Positions 32,593 through 40,888 are shown, counted from the first letter of the stretch. The stretch: DNA of 43,969 nucleotides from CAYWWY01 sp964462525 (GCA_964462525.1 CAYWWY010000013.1:1-43969); one strand, 5' to 3'. Translations and numbers: made by a program. Notes: generated by a model not told the origin, from the sequence alone.

Positions 32593-34994
32593 GCCATAGC
32601 CCGAACTGGATCGACAACGATCCGTATCGGTTTCACCAACCGATTGTCCGGTCCACATACCCGTTCCAAGCGCTTCAGAGAAGGCTCCACATCCGTAGTC
32701 TTCACCATGGTGTGATAGCGGTACATCCCCGCCATTTTGAAGATCAACGCGGGCACGGGTCCCAAAATGATATCCGTAGTTCCTTCCGAGTCCGATTTCA
32801 GCTTCTGGGTGCATGAGGTGGCCAACGACAAGGTCTGTGACGGGTCATACCCCTCCCATTGAAGGGATAGAACATGGCAAAAAGGGGGATAGAGGGCCTC
32901 TTTGCGCAGAAGGATCTGGTGCTCGTAGAAGCCGGGATAATCGTGAACTGCGCTGAACTGAATGGAGGGGTGGGATGGAGATAAGGTTTGCACCACCACG
33001 TGGGCCATTGGAGAACTGAAATCGTCCCGTCCCGCTCGCCCCGCCATTTGGCTGATCAACTGAAAGGTTCTCTCGACCGACCGAAAATCGGGAAAATGGA
33101 GCGATTGATCGGCATCCAGGATCACGACCAGCTCCACATTGGGAAAGTCCAAACCTTTGGAAATCATCTTCGTTCCCACAACGATATCCACTCGGTTTTG
33201 GCGAATGAGGGCCAAAGCATCTCGAAGGTCGGGACCATCTTTAATCAGTTCTCTGTCTATGCGCAAAATTCGCGCTTCCGGGAAAGCGTCCGCCAAATAT
33301 GCCTCGGCCTTTTCCGTTCCAAAGCCCCGAAAAACCATCTTCCGAGATTGGCATTGCGGACAGGTTCGGGGATAGGGTTCTTCCAGTCCGCAGTAATGAC
33401 ATTTCACCACAGACCGAGGTTTGTGATAGGTCATAGACACGTCGCAATGGGTACAGCGATGGACATACCCGCACTCCGTGCAGGAAACGAACGGAGCAAA
33501 CCCCTTTCGCTGCACAAGGACAAAGGCCTGTTTCTTGCGCGCAAGGGTTTGGTCCATTCGTTGGACCATCTCTTTGGAAAAAAGCCAATTGACCTTATCT
33601 GAATGGATCAAATCCACGATCGATACTTTCGGCAGACTCATGCCCTGCGGGCGGCCGGAAAGGACATTGAGCTGGAAGGAACGGTCTTCTTTGGCCAGGT
33701 AGAAACTCTCTAACCGCGGGGTAGCCGAACCGAACAGCACCGGTATCTCCATGAGGTCGCTCATCCATTGGCTCACCTGATGGGCGTCGTATATGGGCGC
33801 GCTATCTTGCTGCATGTAGCTTTCATCGTGTTCTTCATCCAAAACGATCAGACCCGGATTGGGCAAAGGGGCCCACAAGGCGCTCCTTGTGCCAACCAAT
33901 ATATCGATATCTCCTTGTACAGCCCGTTCCCAAGTTTGTGATCTCTGGCGGGCAGGGATCATACTGTGCGCAACGCCTACCTCATGGTCATCGAACCGCG
34001 ACCGGATCCGCGCGATCATTTGGGGGGTCAGCGAAATTTCGGGCAACAGATACAGTGCTTGTTTGCCCTCCCGCAAGATCTCTTCGATCAGGGCGAAATA
34101 CAGCTCGGTCTTCCCGCTGCCGGTGATCCCATACACCAGGTGTTTGCGCCGACCGTTCTTTATGGCTTTCTGGATGGAATGCAGCGCTTCTTTTTGGGGA
34201 TGGGTCAACTCCACTCGGCCTCGCGTTTCTTCATATTCTTCTGGGGCGGCTTCCTCTTCTTCGAAGATTTTGATCAACCCCTTTTTCTGAAGGGTCTGGA
34301 TCGGAGAAGCGCTCTTCAATCCCAAATGTTGGCGCAGCATTTCCATAGGCGCGGTTTCGTGCATGAGCAGATATTGGATAATCTCCCACGCTTGGGGAGA
34401 GAGATTCTTGGCCAAAAGCGTGTCTACATCGCCGTTCAAACAGACGGTTCGAATCATCCGCCCCTTTTGTTTGGAGGGCGCGAGAGCAAAGACAACCTCA
34501 GCCAATCCCGCCTCGATCCCTTCCTGGAGAACCCTTTTGGCTTTCGTTTTGGATAATCGGCCCAGATAAGCGCCCAGATCCACCGACACCTCTCCCGCGC
34601 GAAACCCTTCCAACGGTTTGTTGGGGTCAGTCAGAACAACCCGTTGCTTCACGCGGATTTTCGGGGATCCCGCAAAAAACAGGTCCATTACCATGCCAAT
34701 CGGGGTTAGATAGTAAGCCGATGTCCTTCGGGCCAAATCAAGATGAAAACCCTTTAGAATTGGCTGATAATCAACGATTTCCTCGATCGGTTTGATGATA
34801 TGGGAAGAAAGGTCGGTGGGTTCGGACCCTTCAGCCAAAACATACCCGTGGGCCATTCGCCCTGAAAAGGGGACAACCACGCGGCTACCGGGCATCACCC
34901 TGCCCGGAGCCTTATACGTGAAGGTCTGTCTCAGAGGAGATTTGGATATGGCCACATCGTAATACCGTTGGGTATGGACCGGGGTTTCAATCAT
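32589..34994 (-). CDS. priA: Primosomal protein N' (replication restart helicase PriA)
   Basis: An 801-residue 3'-5' DNA helicase that reloads the replisome at stalled forks. An N-terminal 3'-DNA-end binding domain (1-105) and winged helix lead into the helicase. Walker A is G-I-T-G-S-G-K-T-E (289-297) and the DEAH-type box is D-E-E-H (386-389). The zinc-binding insert has all eight cysteines: 505, 508, 514, 517, 532, 535, 545 and 548. The length is normal. It begins 3 bp after the tdk stop with only a weak ribosome site, so translation is likely coupled. Confidence 0.93.
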   Translation of the reverse strand: MIETPVHTQRYYDVAISKSPLRQTFTYKAPGRVMPGSRVVVPFSGRMAHGYVLAEGSEPTDLSSHIIKPIEEIVDYQPILKGFHLDLARRTSAYYLTPIGMVMDLFFAGSPKIRVKQRVVLTDPNKPLEGFRAGEVSVDLGAYLGRLSKTKAKRVLQEGIEAGLAEVVFALAPSKQKGRMIRTVCLNGDVDTLLAKNLSPQAWEIIQYLLMHETAPMEMLRQHLGLKSASPIQTLQKKGLIKIFEEEEAAPEEYEETRGRVELTHPQKEALHSIQKAIKNGRRKHLVYGITGSGKTELYFALIEEILREGKQALYLLPEISLTPQMIARIRSRFDDHEVGVAHSMIPARQRSQTWERAVQGDIDILVGTRSALWAPLPNPGLIVLDEEHDESYMQQDSAPIYDAHQVSQWMSDLMEIPVLFGSATPRLESFYLAKEDRSFQLNVLSGRPQGMSLPKVSIVDLIHSDKVNWLFSKEMVQRMDQTLARKKQAFVLVQRKGFAPFVSCTECGYVHRCTHCDVSMTYHKPRSVVKCHYCGLEEPYPRTCPQCQSRKMVFRGFGTEKAEAYLADAFPEARILRIDRELIKDGPDLRDALALIRQNRVDIVVGTKMISKGLDFPNVELVVILDADQSLHFPDFRSVERTFQLISQMAGRAGRDDFSSPMAHVVVQTLSPSHPSIQFSAVHDYPGFYEHQILLRKEALYPPFCHVLSLQWEGYDPSQTLSLATSCTQKLKSDSEGTTDIILGPVPALIFKMAGMYRYHTMVKTTDVEPSLKRLERVCGPDNRLVKPIRIVVDPVRAMA

Positions 34995-34997
34995 CGA

Positions 34998-35561
34998 TCA
35001 CTTTCCGGTTTTCTGCAAAAAATCGTAACAGTCCAAGCACACAGCCACGTACTTCTCCATCCCCCCAACATCGATCTCCTGATCATCCGAGGTGAGCTTA
35101 TACGAAATCACCGCGTTATACTCTCCACATTCATGACACACCGCCTTTTTCTTGACGATTTCATCCGCGATAGCCATAATCCGAGCAGAAGTATCGAACG
35201 GGTTTTCTTTGAAACTCATATCCAAACCTGCAAGAATCACGTCCCTTCCCTGATGCCGCAGAGTCTTGGCTGTTTCCAACAGGGATTCGTCAAAAAATTG
35301 GATCTCATCAAAAAAGACAGCATCCTCATCGACCACATGCTGAAAACAGTCAACTGCCCGTTCGATCGGCAAAGCTTCCTGAGTCATTCCCGAATGGGAT
35401 GTGATGGTAGACACACCAAATCGGTGATCCAAAGAAGGTTTGAACACTTTCAATCGTTTCTTCCCCAACCGATAGATCTCGATATAAGTTAGCAGTTCCG
35501 TGGTCTTTCCCGAATACATGGGGCCCACCACAACAATGATCGTTCCGGTTCGGTCTTTCAA
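34998..35561 (-). CDS. tdk: Thymidine kinase (type II)
   Basis: A 187-residue enzyme that phosphorylates thymidine with ATP in dTMP salvage. The P-loop is G-P-M-Y-S-G-K-T (13-20), the Walker-B-like segment is F-F-D-E-I-Q-F-F-D, and the C-terminal zinc site has C-H-E-C and C-L-D-C. No Met lies near the domain start, so the TTG at 35561, seven or eight bases after AAGGGG, is the start. It lies 4 bp after prmA and 3 bp before priA. Confidence 0.92.
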   Translation of the reverse strand: MKDRTGTIIVVVGPMYSGKTTELLTYIEIYRLGKKRLKVFKPSLDHRFGVSTITSHSGMTQEALPIERAVDCFQHVVDEDAVFFDEIQFFDESLLETAKTLRHQGRDVILAGLDMSFKENPFDTSARIMAIADEIVKKKAVCHECGEYNAVISYKLTSDDQEIDVGGMEKYVAVCLDCYDFLQKTGK

Positions 35562-35565
35562 ATCC

Positions 35566-36435
35566 CTATCCCCTTTCCATGATCCAACAAAGCCATGGAG
35601 ATTCCACAGCTTCCTCGACTATTGCAAATCCATGATTTTTGGCCCAAGACAGAAAACCGTCTTTCTGCCCTTCGACAACACCCGAAAGAACGACCCTCCC
35701 TCCCGGCTTCATAACACGGTTCCATCCTGAAGCATCCGCAAGCAATCGTTTCAGCACATCGGCGGTGATGTTGGCCACCACGATGTCATAAGATCCTTCC
35801 ACTCCTTCCAGAAGATCCGAACCCAAGACTTGGATCCGATTGTCCATCCCGTTTCTTTGTACGCAGGATCGGGCCGATTCCACAGCAATAGGATCCATAT
35901 CCACCGCTGTAGCGCGCGCCGCGCCCAAAAGGATTCCTGTCATTGCCAAAATTGCGGTTCCACACCCCACATCGAGCAAAAAAGAGCCCGGGCGAACCGT
36001 TTTTTTCAACATTTGCGCGCTTAACCGGGTGGTTGCGTGATCACCCGTGCCAAAGGCCATTGCGGGCGTGATCTTTAAAAAATCAATCGCAAGGTCTTCT
36101 TCGCGCGGATCGATCATAATCCGATCGGTCAACAAGAAGGGTTTTAGCGAAGCCTTCCATCGGGCGAGCCATTCATGCTCGTCCGATCGCGTGGGATGCT
36201 CTTCGATGGGATGGAGCGTCGGAAAGAGCGTGATTAATTGTCGACCCAGCTCTCGTAATGGTTCCGGCTGTGGAGCATACAGGGTTACAGAACAAGGGTC
36301 GTCTGGTTTCGCGCCCAAATCAATGGAATACCGGCCTTCCAACTCCTGAGGAAGGATCCAGACCAGCGCGTTTTCCAAATCCTCAAGAAGGTGAGGATCT
36401 TTTTGGGTTACAAACCGGATATGATAGATATCCAT
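35566..36435 (-). CDS. prmA: Ribosomal protein L11 methyltransferase
   Basis: A 289-residue SAM-dependent enzyme that trimethylates ribosomal protein L11. An N-terminal substrate-binding domain (1-75) precedes the catalytic domain. The PrmA block A-M-A-F-G-T-G-D-H-A-T-T-R-L (125-138), motif I L-L-D-V-G-C-G-T (153-160) and V-A-N-I-T-A-D-V in the position of motif IV are clear. GGGGGAG lies directly ahead of the ATG. It is first in the prmA-tdk-priA run, with an extended -10 about 37 bp upstream. Confidence 0.92.
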   Translation of the reverse strand: MDIYHIRFVTQKDPHLLEDLENALVWILPQELEGRYSIDLGAKPDDPCSVTLYAPQPEPLRELGRQLITLFPTLHPIEEHPTRSDEHEWLARWKASLKPFLLTDRIMIDPREEDLAIDFLKITPAMAFGTGDHATTRLSAQMLKKTVRPGSFLLDVGCGTAILAMTGILLGAARATAVDMDPIAVESARSCVQRNGMDNRIQVLGSDLLEGVEGSYDIVVANITADVLKRLLADASGWNRVMKPGGRVVLSGVVEGQKDGFLSWAKNHGFAIVEEAVESPWLCWIMERG

Positions 36436-36471
36436 ATCTCCCCCTTTTCCCCTGGGTGATAATCCAGGAAG

Positions 36472-36480
36472 ATTATACCA
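36472..36480 (-). promoter_or_regulatory. Extended -10 promoter of prmA-tdk-priA
   Basis: On the minus strand the box is TGGTATAAT, 36 bp before the prmA ATG. TTGGAC at 36492-36497 is a possible -35 but only 14 bp away. Confidence 0.5.
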
Positions 36481-36545
36481 CAGTCCAATCCGTCCAACGA
36501 TCCCTGATCGATTAAGATCCGATCCTATTTCCTGTTTCCGGTCGC

Positions 36546-36570
36546 ATGCGAAGGTATGCGTTGGTATGCG
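36546..36570 (+). repeat. Three ATGCG repeats phased by 10 bp upstream of the oraS promoter
   Basis: ATGCG occurs at 36546-36550, 36556-36560 and 36566-36570, exactly 10 bp apart, the last two inside a perfect tandem of GGTATGCGTT (36553-36572). The array ends five bases before the -35. One helical turn of spacing, on the same DNA face, fits a binding site for a transcription activator or repressor. Confidence 0.6.
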
Positions 36571-36575
36571 TTCCT

Positions 36576-36603
36576 TTGGAATCCGAATGATTTCCGATAT
36601 AAT
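36576..36603 (+). promoter_or_regulatory. Promoter of the oraS-oraE operon
   Basis: -35 TTGGAA (36576-36581), 16-bp spacer, -10 TATAAT (36598-36603). The transcript would start near 36610, cross the N gap and run at least 200 nt before oraS. Confidence 0.65.
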
Positions 36604-36632
36604 ACTTCCAGATCACCAAATAAAGGGCACCC

Positions 36633-36732
36633 NNNNNNNNNNNNNNNNNNNNNNNNNNNNNNNNNNNNNNNNNNNNNNNNNNNNNNNNNNNNNNNNNNNN
36701 NNNNNNNNNNNNNNNNNNNNNNNNNNNNNNNN
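36633..36732. other. Assembly gap of 100 Ns
   Basis: Exactly 100 Ns, a conventional placeholder, so the real length is unknown. The flanks are similar: AAAGGGCACCC before and AAGGGCAAGCACCCC after, which suggests that a short repeat hindered assembly. Frames translated through the gap are artefacts. Confidence 0.95.
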
Positions 36733-36738
36733 AAGGGC

Positions 36739-36764
36739 AAGCACCCCGTGCTTTCTATTTTTTT
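36739..36764 (+). terminator. Terminator-like hairpin in the oraS leader (candidate attenuator)
   Basis: A 6-bp stem AAGCAC/GTGCTT (36739-36744 with 36748-36753, loop CCC) is followed by TCTATTTTTTT. It lies between the promoter and the oraS ribosome site. Either it regulates readthrough or it ends a transcript hidden in the gap. Confidence 0.5.
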
Positions 36765-36818
36765 GGTTTCTGATCCAACAATCATCCATATGATCAATAT
36801 TATATAAGGAGGAATAGT

Positions 36819-37184
36819 ATGCGCGAAGACGATTTTTCCAGTCGGAGCAAACATTTGCAAAGCCTGAGCGATGAAGAGCTGAATCAGCGCTTCTGGGAAC
36901 TGGCGGGAAGGGTGATCGATCCTCTGGTCGATCTTGCGACTACGAACACATCGCCATCCATCGAACGGTCGGTGCTCCTGAGGATGGGATTCAACTCCCT
37001 TCAGGCCAAGGCGTTGGTGGAACGAATCTTTGAAAAAGGCCTTCTGGGCAAAGGAGCGGGCCACATCGTATGGGCAATTGCGAAAGAGAAGAATGAAGAC
37101 TATATGAACGTCGGTAGAAAGATGATCGATGGTGCCTATTGGGATGATGTCGATCGGATCTTCAAGGGGGTGAAGCCGGTATGA
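36819..37184 (+). CDS. oraS: D-ornithine 4,5-aminomutase S subunit
   Basis: A 121-residue small subunit of the adenosylcobalamin- and PLP-dependent enzyme that moves the terminal amino group of D-ornithine to make 2,4-diaminopentanoate. The length equals the classical clostridial OraS. Conserved blocks are L-S-D-E-E-L (16-21), R-F-W-E-L (24-28), N-T-S-P-S-I-E-R-S-V-L-L-R-M-G-F (43-58) and L-L-G-K-G-A-G-H (74-81). AAGGAGG precedes the ATG. It overlaps oraE by 4 bp. The usual ornithine-fermentation neighbours (ord, ortA, ortB, orr) are absent here. Confidence 0.93.
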   Translation: MREDDFSSRSKHLQSLSDEELNQRFWELAGRVIDPLVDLATTNTSPSIERSVLLRMGFNSLQAKALVERIFEKGLLGKGAGHIVWAIAKEKNEDYMNVGRKMIDGAYWDDVDRIFKGVKPV

Positions 37185-39388
37185 GCCTCAAACCCAATGA
37201 AAAGATTTCTGTGGATGAAATTCTGAAGGATTTGGACCAGTACACCCCCAAACGGAAGGGTTGGCACTGGAGAGAACCCCAAAAACCGGGCGCTAGAATC
37301 GGCGGATACACATATGATGAAGTGTCCCAGCCCATGAAGCAGAGCATTCCCTTACCCGCGGCCAAATACTTCGACAACATCGATCCGCAGCCCAAAGAGA
37401 CCATAACGGCCGAGATCGCATCGGGCCGTTTCGAAGACGACATACGGAGAATGCGCATGGCCGCTTGGCATGGAGCCGACCACATCATGGTCATCCGCAC
37501 CCTTGGCCAGTCGCACTATGACGGACTGATCGAAGGAAGCCCGGAAGGGGTAGGCGGCATCCCGATCACGCGGAAACAGCTCCGCGCATCACGAAAAGCG
37601 TTGGACTTGATCGAGGAAGAGATCGGCCGGCCTCTCAACTTCCATAGTTATGTGTCGGGGATCGCAGGGCCGGAAGTAGCGGTGCTTTTTGCCGAAGAAG
37701 GGGTGAACGGGGCCCACCAGGATCCCCAGTACAACATTCTCTACCGAGGGATTAACCCCATCCGTTCCTTTGTAGACGCAGCTGTGGCCAAAAAGATCAT
37801 GGCCGGCGCGGGGATCGTCCAGATCGACGGGGCGCACAACGCTAACGCGTCGGCACGGGTCGCCTGGAAGGTGATGCCCGAACTGCTGGTTCAGCACGCC
37901 ATCAACTGCGCCTTTTCCCATCGGGTGGGCATGCCCAAAGAGCAGATCGCCCTTTCGACTGTGCCTCCCACTTCCGCCCCAACTCCCGAATTCCGGTTGA
38001 ATTTCGTGTACGCCCTGACTTTGCGGGATCTGTTTCGCGACTTCAAGTTCCGGGCGCAGATGAACACAAGGTATATCGAGGCCGACACCTATGATGCAAC
38101 CCGAATCCACGTCTTGGATACCCTGATCAGCCGCCTTACCAAATCCGACATTCAGTCCACCATCACCCCGGACGAAGGCAGAAACGTTCCGTGGCACATC
38201 AACTCCATCCGCGGGGTGGAAACCGCAAAACATACGCTGATCGGCCTGGACGGAATCAGCAATATGCTCAAACCCGATATGGAGGTTTTGGGGCCAAGCG
38301 TGCGGGAATTGAAGATGCGGGCTATTCTGTTCATGGAAGAGATCTTAGAGCTCGGAGGGTACTTTGAAGCAGTGGAACAAGCCTTTTTTGTGGATTCCGG
38401 ATTCTATCCGGAAGGGGCGGGGGACGGGATTGCTCGAAAGAAAGACGGGGAAATCGGGGCAAACACCGTGGTGCCGAGAGACAAGGATTACTTTGCTCCG
38501 GTTTGCGACCACTTTGGAGAAAACCACCCGCCTGTGCCCACCCATCATCCCTGCGAGTTAATTGGGGGATGCACCCTTCAGAAGCGGGAGAAAATCCAAT
38601 ATATCGATGAATTGGACGAAGAAGACAATGTGTCAGCTCGTATGGGACTACACCGAGAAATGGATGCCGCGGGCCGCTTCAAACCGGAAGTGGAATGGAA
38701 GAATGACGGGATCATCCAACTGGACATGACCCTACCGGACAACCCGGATATTGCCGAAGCCGCTGCGTTGGAGATCGCCAAACGCTTGGGTTTGGATGAT
38801 CCTCATGTCATCGCCAAAACTGTCCTGCATCCGGCCGAAGCCACCTACGTCGAGCTCAAGGCAAAGCTCCCCTTCTCAATCCAAAGGGACCAATTGGTTT
38901 TGCCGGAAAAACCGGTCGAGCTCAGTGAATCGGAAATTCGAGACTTTGTGGAACACCATCCCATGAAGGTGGTGGCGGGAACGGTGGGAGAAGACGAACA
39001 CTCGGTGGGCATGCGCGAAATCCTAGACGTAAAACACGGAGGCATCGAGAAATACGGGATCAAGTATGTCTATCTAGGCACCAGCGTTCCGGTTGAAAAA
39101 CTGATCGACGCGGCCATCGAAGTGGGCGCTGACGCGATCTTGGCAAGCATGATCATCACCCACAATGACGTTCACGTCATGAACATGGAGAAGATCCACC
39201 AGCTCTCCGTGGAAAAAGGGGTTCGCGACCGGTTGATCCTCGTATCGGGCGGTACGCAGATCAAGAACGAGATCGCGGTCCAGAGCGGGATGGACGCAGG
39301 TTTCGGCCGAGGAACGAAGGGCCATCATGTGGCTAGTTTCCTGGTCCAGCGAAAGAGAGAAATCCTGACCAAAAAAGGAGGGGGATAA
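37181..39388 (+). CDS. oraE: D-ornithine 4,5-aminomutase E subunit (B12- and PLP-binding)
   Basis: A 735-residue catalytic subunit with a PLP-binding TIM barrel and a C-terminal cobalamin-binding Rossmann domain. The B12 motif D-E-H-S-V-G carries the axial His. The Lys in D-V-K-H-G-G lies 11 residues after it, the spacing known for the PLP Schiff-base Lys in clostridial OraE. The end S-G-G-T-Q-I-K-N-E and G-R-G-T-K-G-H-H-V-A is typical. Lysine 5,6-aminomutase is excluded by the subunit split: the small S subunit plus a large E subunit are those of Ora. The start overlaps oraS (ATGA). Confidence 0.94.
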   Translation: MSLKPNEKISVDEILKDLDQYTPKRKGWHWREPQKPGARIGGYTYDEVSQPMKQSIPLPAAKYFDNIDPQPKETITAEIASGRFEDDIRRMRMAAWHGADHIMVIRTLGQSHYDGLIEGSPEGVGGIPITRKQLRASRKALDLIEEEIGRPLNFHSYVSGIAGPEVAVLFAEEGVNGAHQDPQYNILYRGINPIRSFVDAAVAKKIMAGAGIVQIDGAHNANASARVAWKVMPELLVQHAINCAFSHRVGMPKEQIALSTVPPTSAPTPEFRLNFVYALTLRDLFRDFKFRAQMNTRYIEADTYDATRIHVLDTLISRLTKSDIQSTITPDEGRNVPWHINSIRGVETAKHTLIGLDGISNMLKPDMEVLGPSVRELKMRAILFMEEILELGGYFEAVEQAFFVDSGFYPEGAGDGIARKKDGEIGANTVVPRDKDYFAPVCDHFGENHPPVPTHHPCELIGGCTLQKREKIQYIDELDEEDNVSARMGLHREMDAAGRFKPEVEWKNDGIIQLDMTLPDNPDIAEAAALEIAKRLGLDDPHVIAKTVLHPAEATYVELKAKLPFSIQRDQLVLPEKPVELSESEIRDFVEHHPMKVVAGTVGEDEHSVGMREILDVKHGGIEKYGIKYVYLGTSVPVEKLIDAAIEVGADAILASMIITHNDVHVMNMEKIHQLSVEKGVRDRLILVSGGTQIKNEIAVQSGMDAGFGRGTKGHHVASFLVQRKREILTKKGGG

Positions 39389-39390
39389 GG

Positions 39391-39888
39391 ATGGATGAGC
39401 CGATCCGATGGGAAGTAGTCAACCTGAATGTTCCCGAGGAAACCAACCTGATCCTGGGGCAATCTCACTTTATCAAGACCGTAGAGGACTTGTACGAAAC
39501 CATCGTTACCCATGTGCCCCAGATGCGGTTTGGAATTGCTTTCAACGAAGCGTCGGGCCCCTGCCTGATCCGCAAGGAGGGGAATGACGAACCGCTGGTT
39601 TCCCTGGCCCTGGAGAATGCCCAAAAGGTGGGCGCCGGTCATTTCTTTGTGATTGCCCTGCAAAACGGGTATCCCATCAACATTCTCAACGCAGTGAAAT
39701 CGGTTCAGGAGGTTTGCCATATCTTCGCGGCATCGGCCAACCCCTTGCAGGTGATCGTGGCAAAGACCGACCAGGGCCGCGCGGTGATGGGGATCGTGGA
39801 TGGCTTTTCGCCCAAAGGGGTGGAGGGGGAAGAAGATGGGGCCAAGCGCAAAGGGTTTTTGAGAGAGATCACCAAGTACAAACGATAA
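39391..39888 (+). CDS. Adenosine-specific kinase (DUF355 family)
   Basis: A 165-residue protein matching the small adenosine-specific kinase family over its full length: L-G-Q-S-H-F-I-K-T-V-E-D-L (22-34), the F-G-I-A-F-N-E-A-S-G block (47-56), A-G-H-F, then S-A-N-P-L-Q-V and G-I-V-D-G. The family is known mainly from archaea and thermophilic bacteria and has been described as binding or phosphorylating adenosine. AAGGAGGGG lies ahead, and the gene starts two bases after the oraE stop, so it is co-transcribed. A role in recovering the adenosyl group of coenzyme B12 is conceivable but only inferred. Confidence 0.87.
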   Translation: MDEPIRWEVVNLNVPEETNLILGQSHFIKTVEDLYETIVTHVPQMRFGIAFNEASGPCLIRKEGNDEPLVSLALENAQKVGAGHFFVIALQNGYPINILNAVKSVQEVCHIFAASANPLQVIVAKTDQGRAVMGIVDGFSPKGVEGEEDGAKRKGFLREITKYKR

Positions 39889-39912
39889 TCATCGATGGAT
39901 TCTGCGAAGCCT

Positions 39913-40584
39913 TCATCCGTGCGGGATTACGAAGAAAAAGACGCACAAGAAATGAAAGAGGCTCCCCCCGAGGACAAAGAGGTGCCAAACCAAGTGGTGA
40001 AACTTGAACAGGGGTACCAAATAGAAGAGTGTGCCCGCTGTGTACAGGACCCCACCGATGACCAGAAAGACGACCCCAATATGGGGGAGCGATTCTACAA
40101 GAGGTTGAAAGGCGACTACGATCAACCATCCCATGGCGACATAGATCATCGTGGACAGGAAAATATACCGTTCGAACCAAAACCCTTTCATTAGGATGCC
40201 CAAGGCTGCCAAACCCCAGATCACGCCAAAGATCGTCCATCCCAGCGTCCCTTGAAGGGTAACCAGAGTAAATGGCGTATAGGTGCCTGCGATCAAAAGG
40301 TAGATCGACGAATGGTCCAGGATCTTGAACACCTTCTTCGCTCGGGTGCGGGTTAAGGCATGGTAGAGAGTGGAGATTCCATACAAAATCATCAAGGTAG
40401 ATCCATAAATGGCCGTGCTGACAATGTGGATCGCGCTCCCCCGGATAGCGGAGAAAACCACCAAAAGCACCAGAGCGGAAATGGACAGCAACGCCCCGAT
40501 CCCGTGGGATACGGAGTTGGCGATCTCCTCGCCAACGGTGAATTGCTCGTGATTTTTGGTCGAAAGCTGTCGGAATCGGTTCAT
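39913..40584 (-). CDS. Hemolysin III family (PAQR) membrane protein
   Basis: A 223-residue protein with seven hydrophobic segments. The PAQR/HlyIII metal-site residues are all there: the N-terminal E-x-x-N-S-x-S-H (20-27), S-T-L-Y-H (71-75), D-H-S-S-I-Y (90-95) and the late H-H-L-V-W-H. The family includes putative hydrolases of membrane lipids; cytolysis is not implied. AGGGG precedes the ATG. It is monocistronic and converges on the adenosine-specific kinase gene, with no terminator seen between them. Confidence 0.9.
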   Translation of the reverse strand: MNRFRQLSTKNHEQFTVGEEIANSVSHGIGALLSISALVLLVVFSAIRGSAIHIVSTAIYGSTLMILYGISTLYHALTRTRAKKVFKILDHSSIYLLIAGTYTPFTLVTLQGTLGWTIFGVIWGLAALGILMKGFWFERYIFLSTMIYVAMGWLIVVAFQPLVESLPHIGVVFLVIGGVLYTAGTLFYLVPLFKFHHLVWHLFVLGGSLFHFLCVFFFVIPHG

Positions 40585-40626
40585 CAGTTCCCCTCGATCG
40601 TTTCTTTCAATGAAATGGTTTGATCG

Positions 40627-40635
40627 ATTATACCA
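40627..40635 (-). promoter_or_regulatory. Extended -10 promoter of the hemolysin III gene
   Basis: On the minus strand the box is TGGTATAAT, 42 bp before the ATG, with no clear -35. Confidence 0.5.
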
Positions 40636-40676
40636 TATTGTCGTTCAAAGAAAATGAAAACCGAGCCTAAAAAGTG

Positions 40677-40705
40677 TTGCATCGACAAAGGAATTATGGT
40701 ATACT
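40677..40705 (+). promoter_or_regulatory. Strong promoter P1
   Basis: -35 TTGCAT (40677-40682), 17-bp spacer, extended -10 TGGTATACT (hexamer 40700-40705). A hairpin with T tract begins within about six bases of the expected start. Confidence 0.55.
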
Positions 40706-40711
40706 TAATAA

Positions 40712-40743
40712 GGAGAATTCGGGAGCATATTCTTCGCTTTTTT
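40712..40743 (+). terminator. Terminator-like hairpin directly after P1
   Basis: A 7-bp stem including one G-U pair, GGAGAAT/ATTCTTC (40712-40718 with 40729-40735), closes a 10-nt loop and is followed by GC and six Ts. It would make a transcript of only some 30 nt from P1. Confidence 0.45.
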
Positions 40744-40784
40744 GTGTATCCTAATACCTTTGTCAAATAGGGACCGTTTTCTAT

Positions 40785-40814
40785 TTGACTTTCCTTCGGA
40801 AAAAGTAGTATAAT
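40785..40814 (+). promoter_or_regulatory. Consensus promoter P2 of the first Fn3 lipoprotein
   Basis: -35 TTGACT (40785-40790), 18-bp spacer, -10 TATAAT (40809-40814). This is among the best matches to the sigma70 consensus in the window. The leader to the ATG is about 225 nt. Confidence 0.7.
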
Positions 40815-40888
40815 TGCCTATGATGGAGAGCTATCCGTCCCAATTAGGCAGAAAACAGGACTAAGGGCTTAAGCACCAATACGAGGCA

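Larger units (their letters stand above)
36436..36818. other. Divergent intergenic region between prmA and oraS, with assembly gap
   Basis: 383 bp without a gene. It holds the prmA promoter (minus), three phased ATGCG repeats, the oraS promoter (plus), 100 Ns at 36633-36732, a leader terminator hairpin and the oraS ribosome site AAGGAGG at about 36807. The true length across the Ns is unknown. Confidence 0.8.

Noticed and set aside
36525..37064. Frames running through the N gap
   Set aside because: They depend on translating Ns and are antisense to oraS.
37181..39388. OraE as lysine 5,6-aminomutase or a methylmalonyl-CoA mutase
   Set aside because: The 121-residue OraS partner, the total length and the His-to-Lys spacing of 11 fit ornithine aminomutase.
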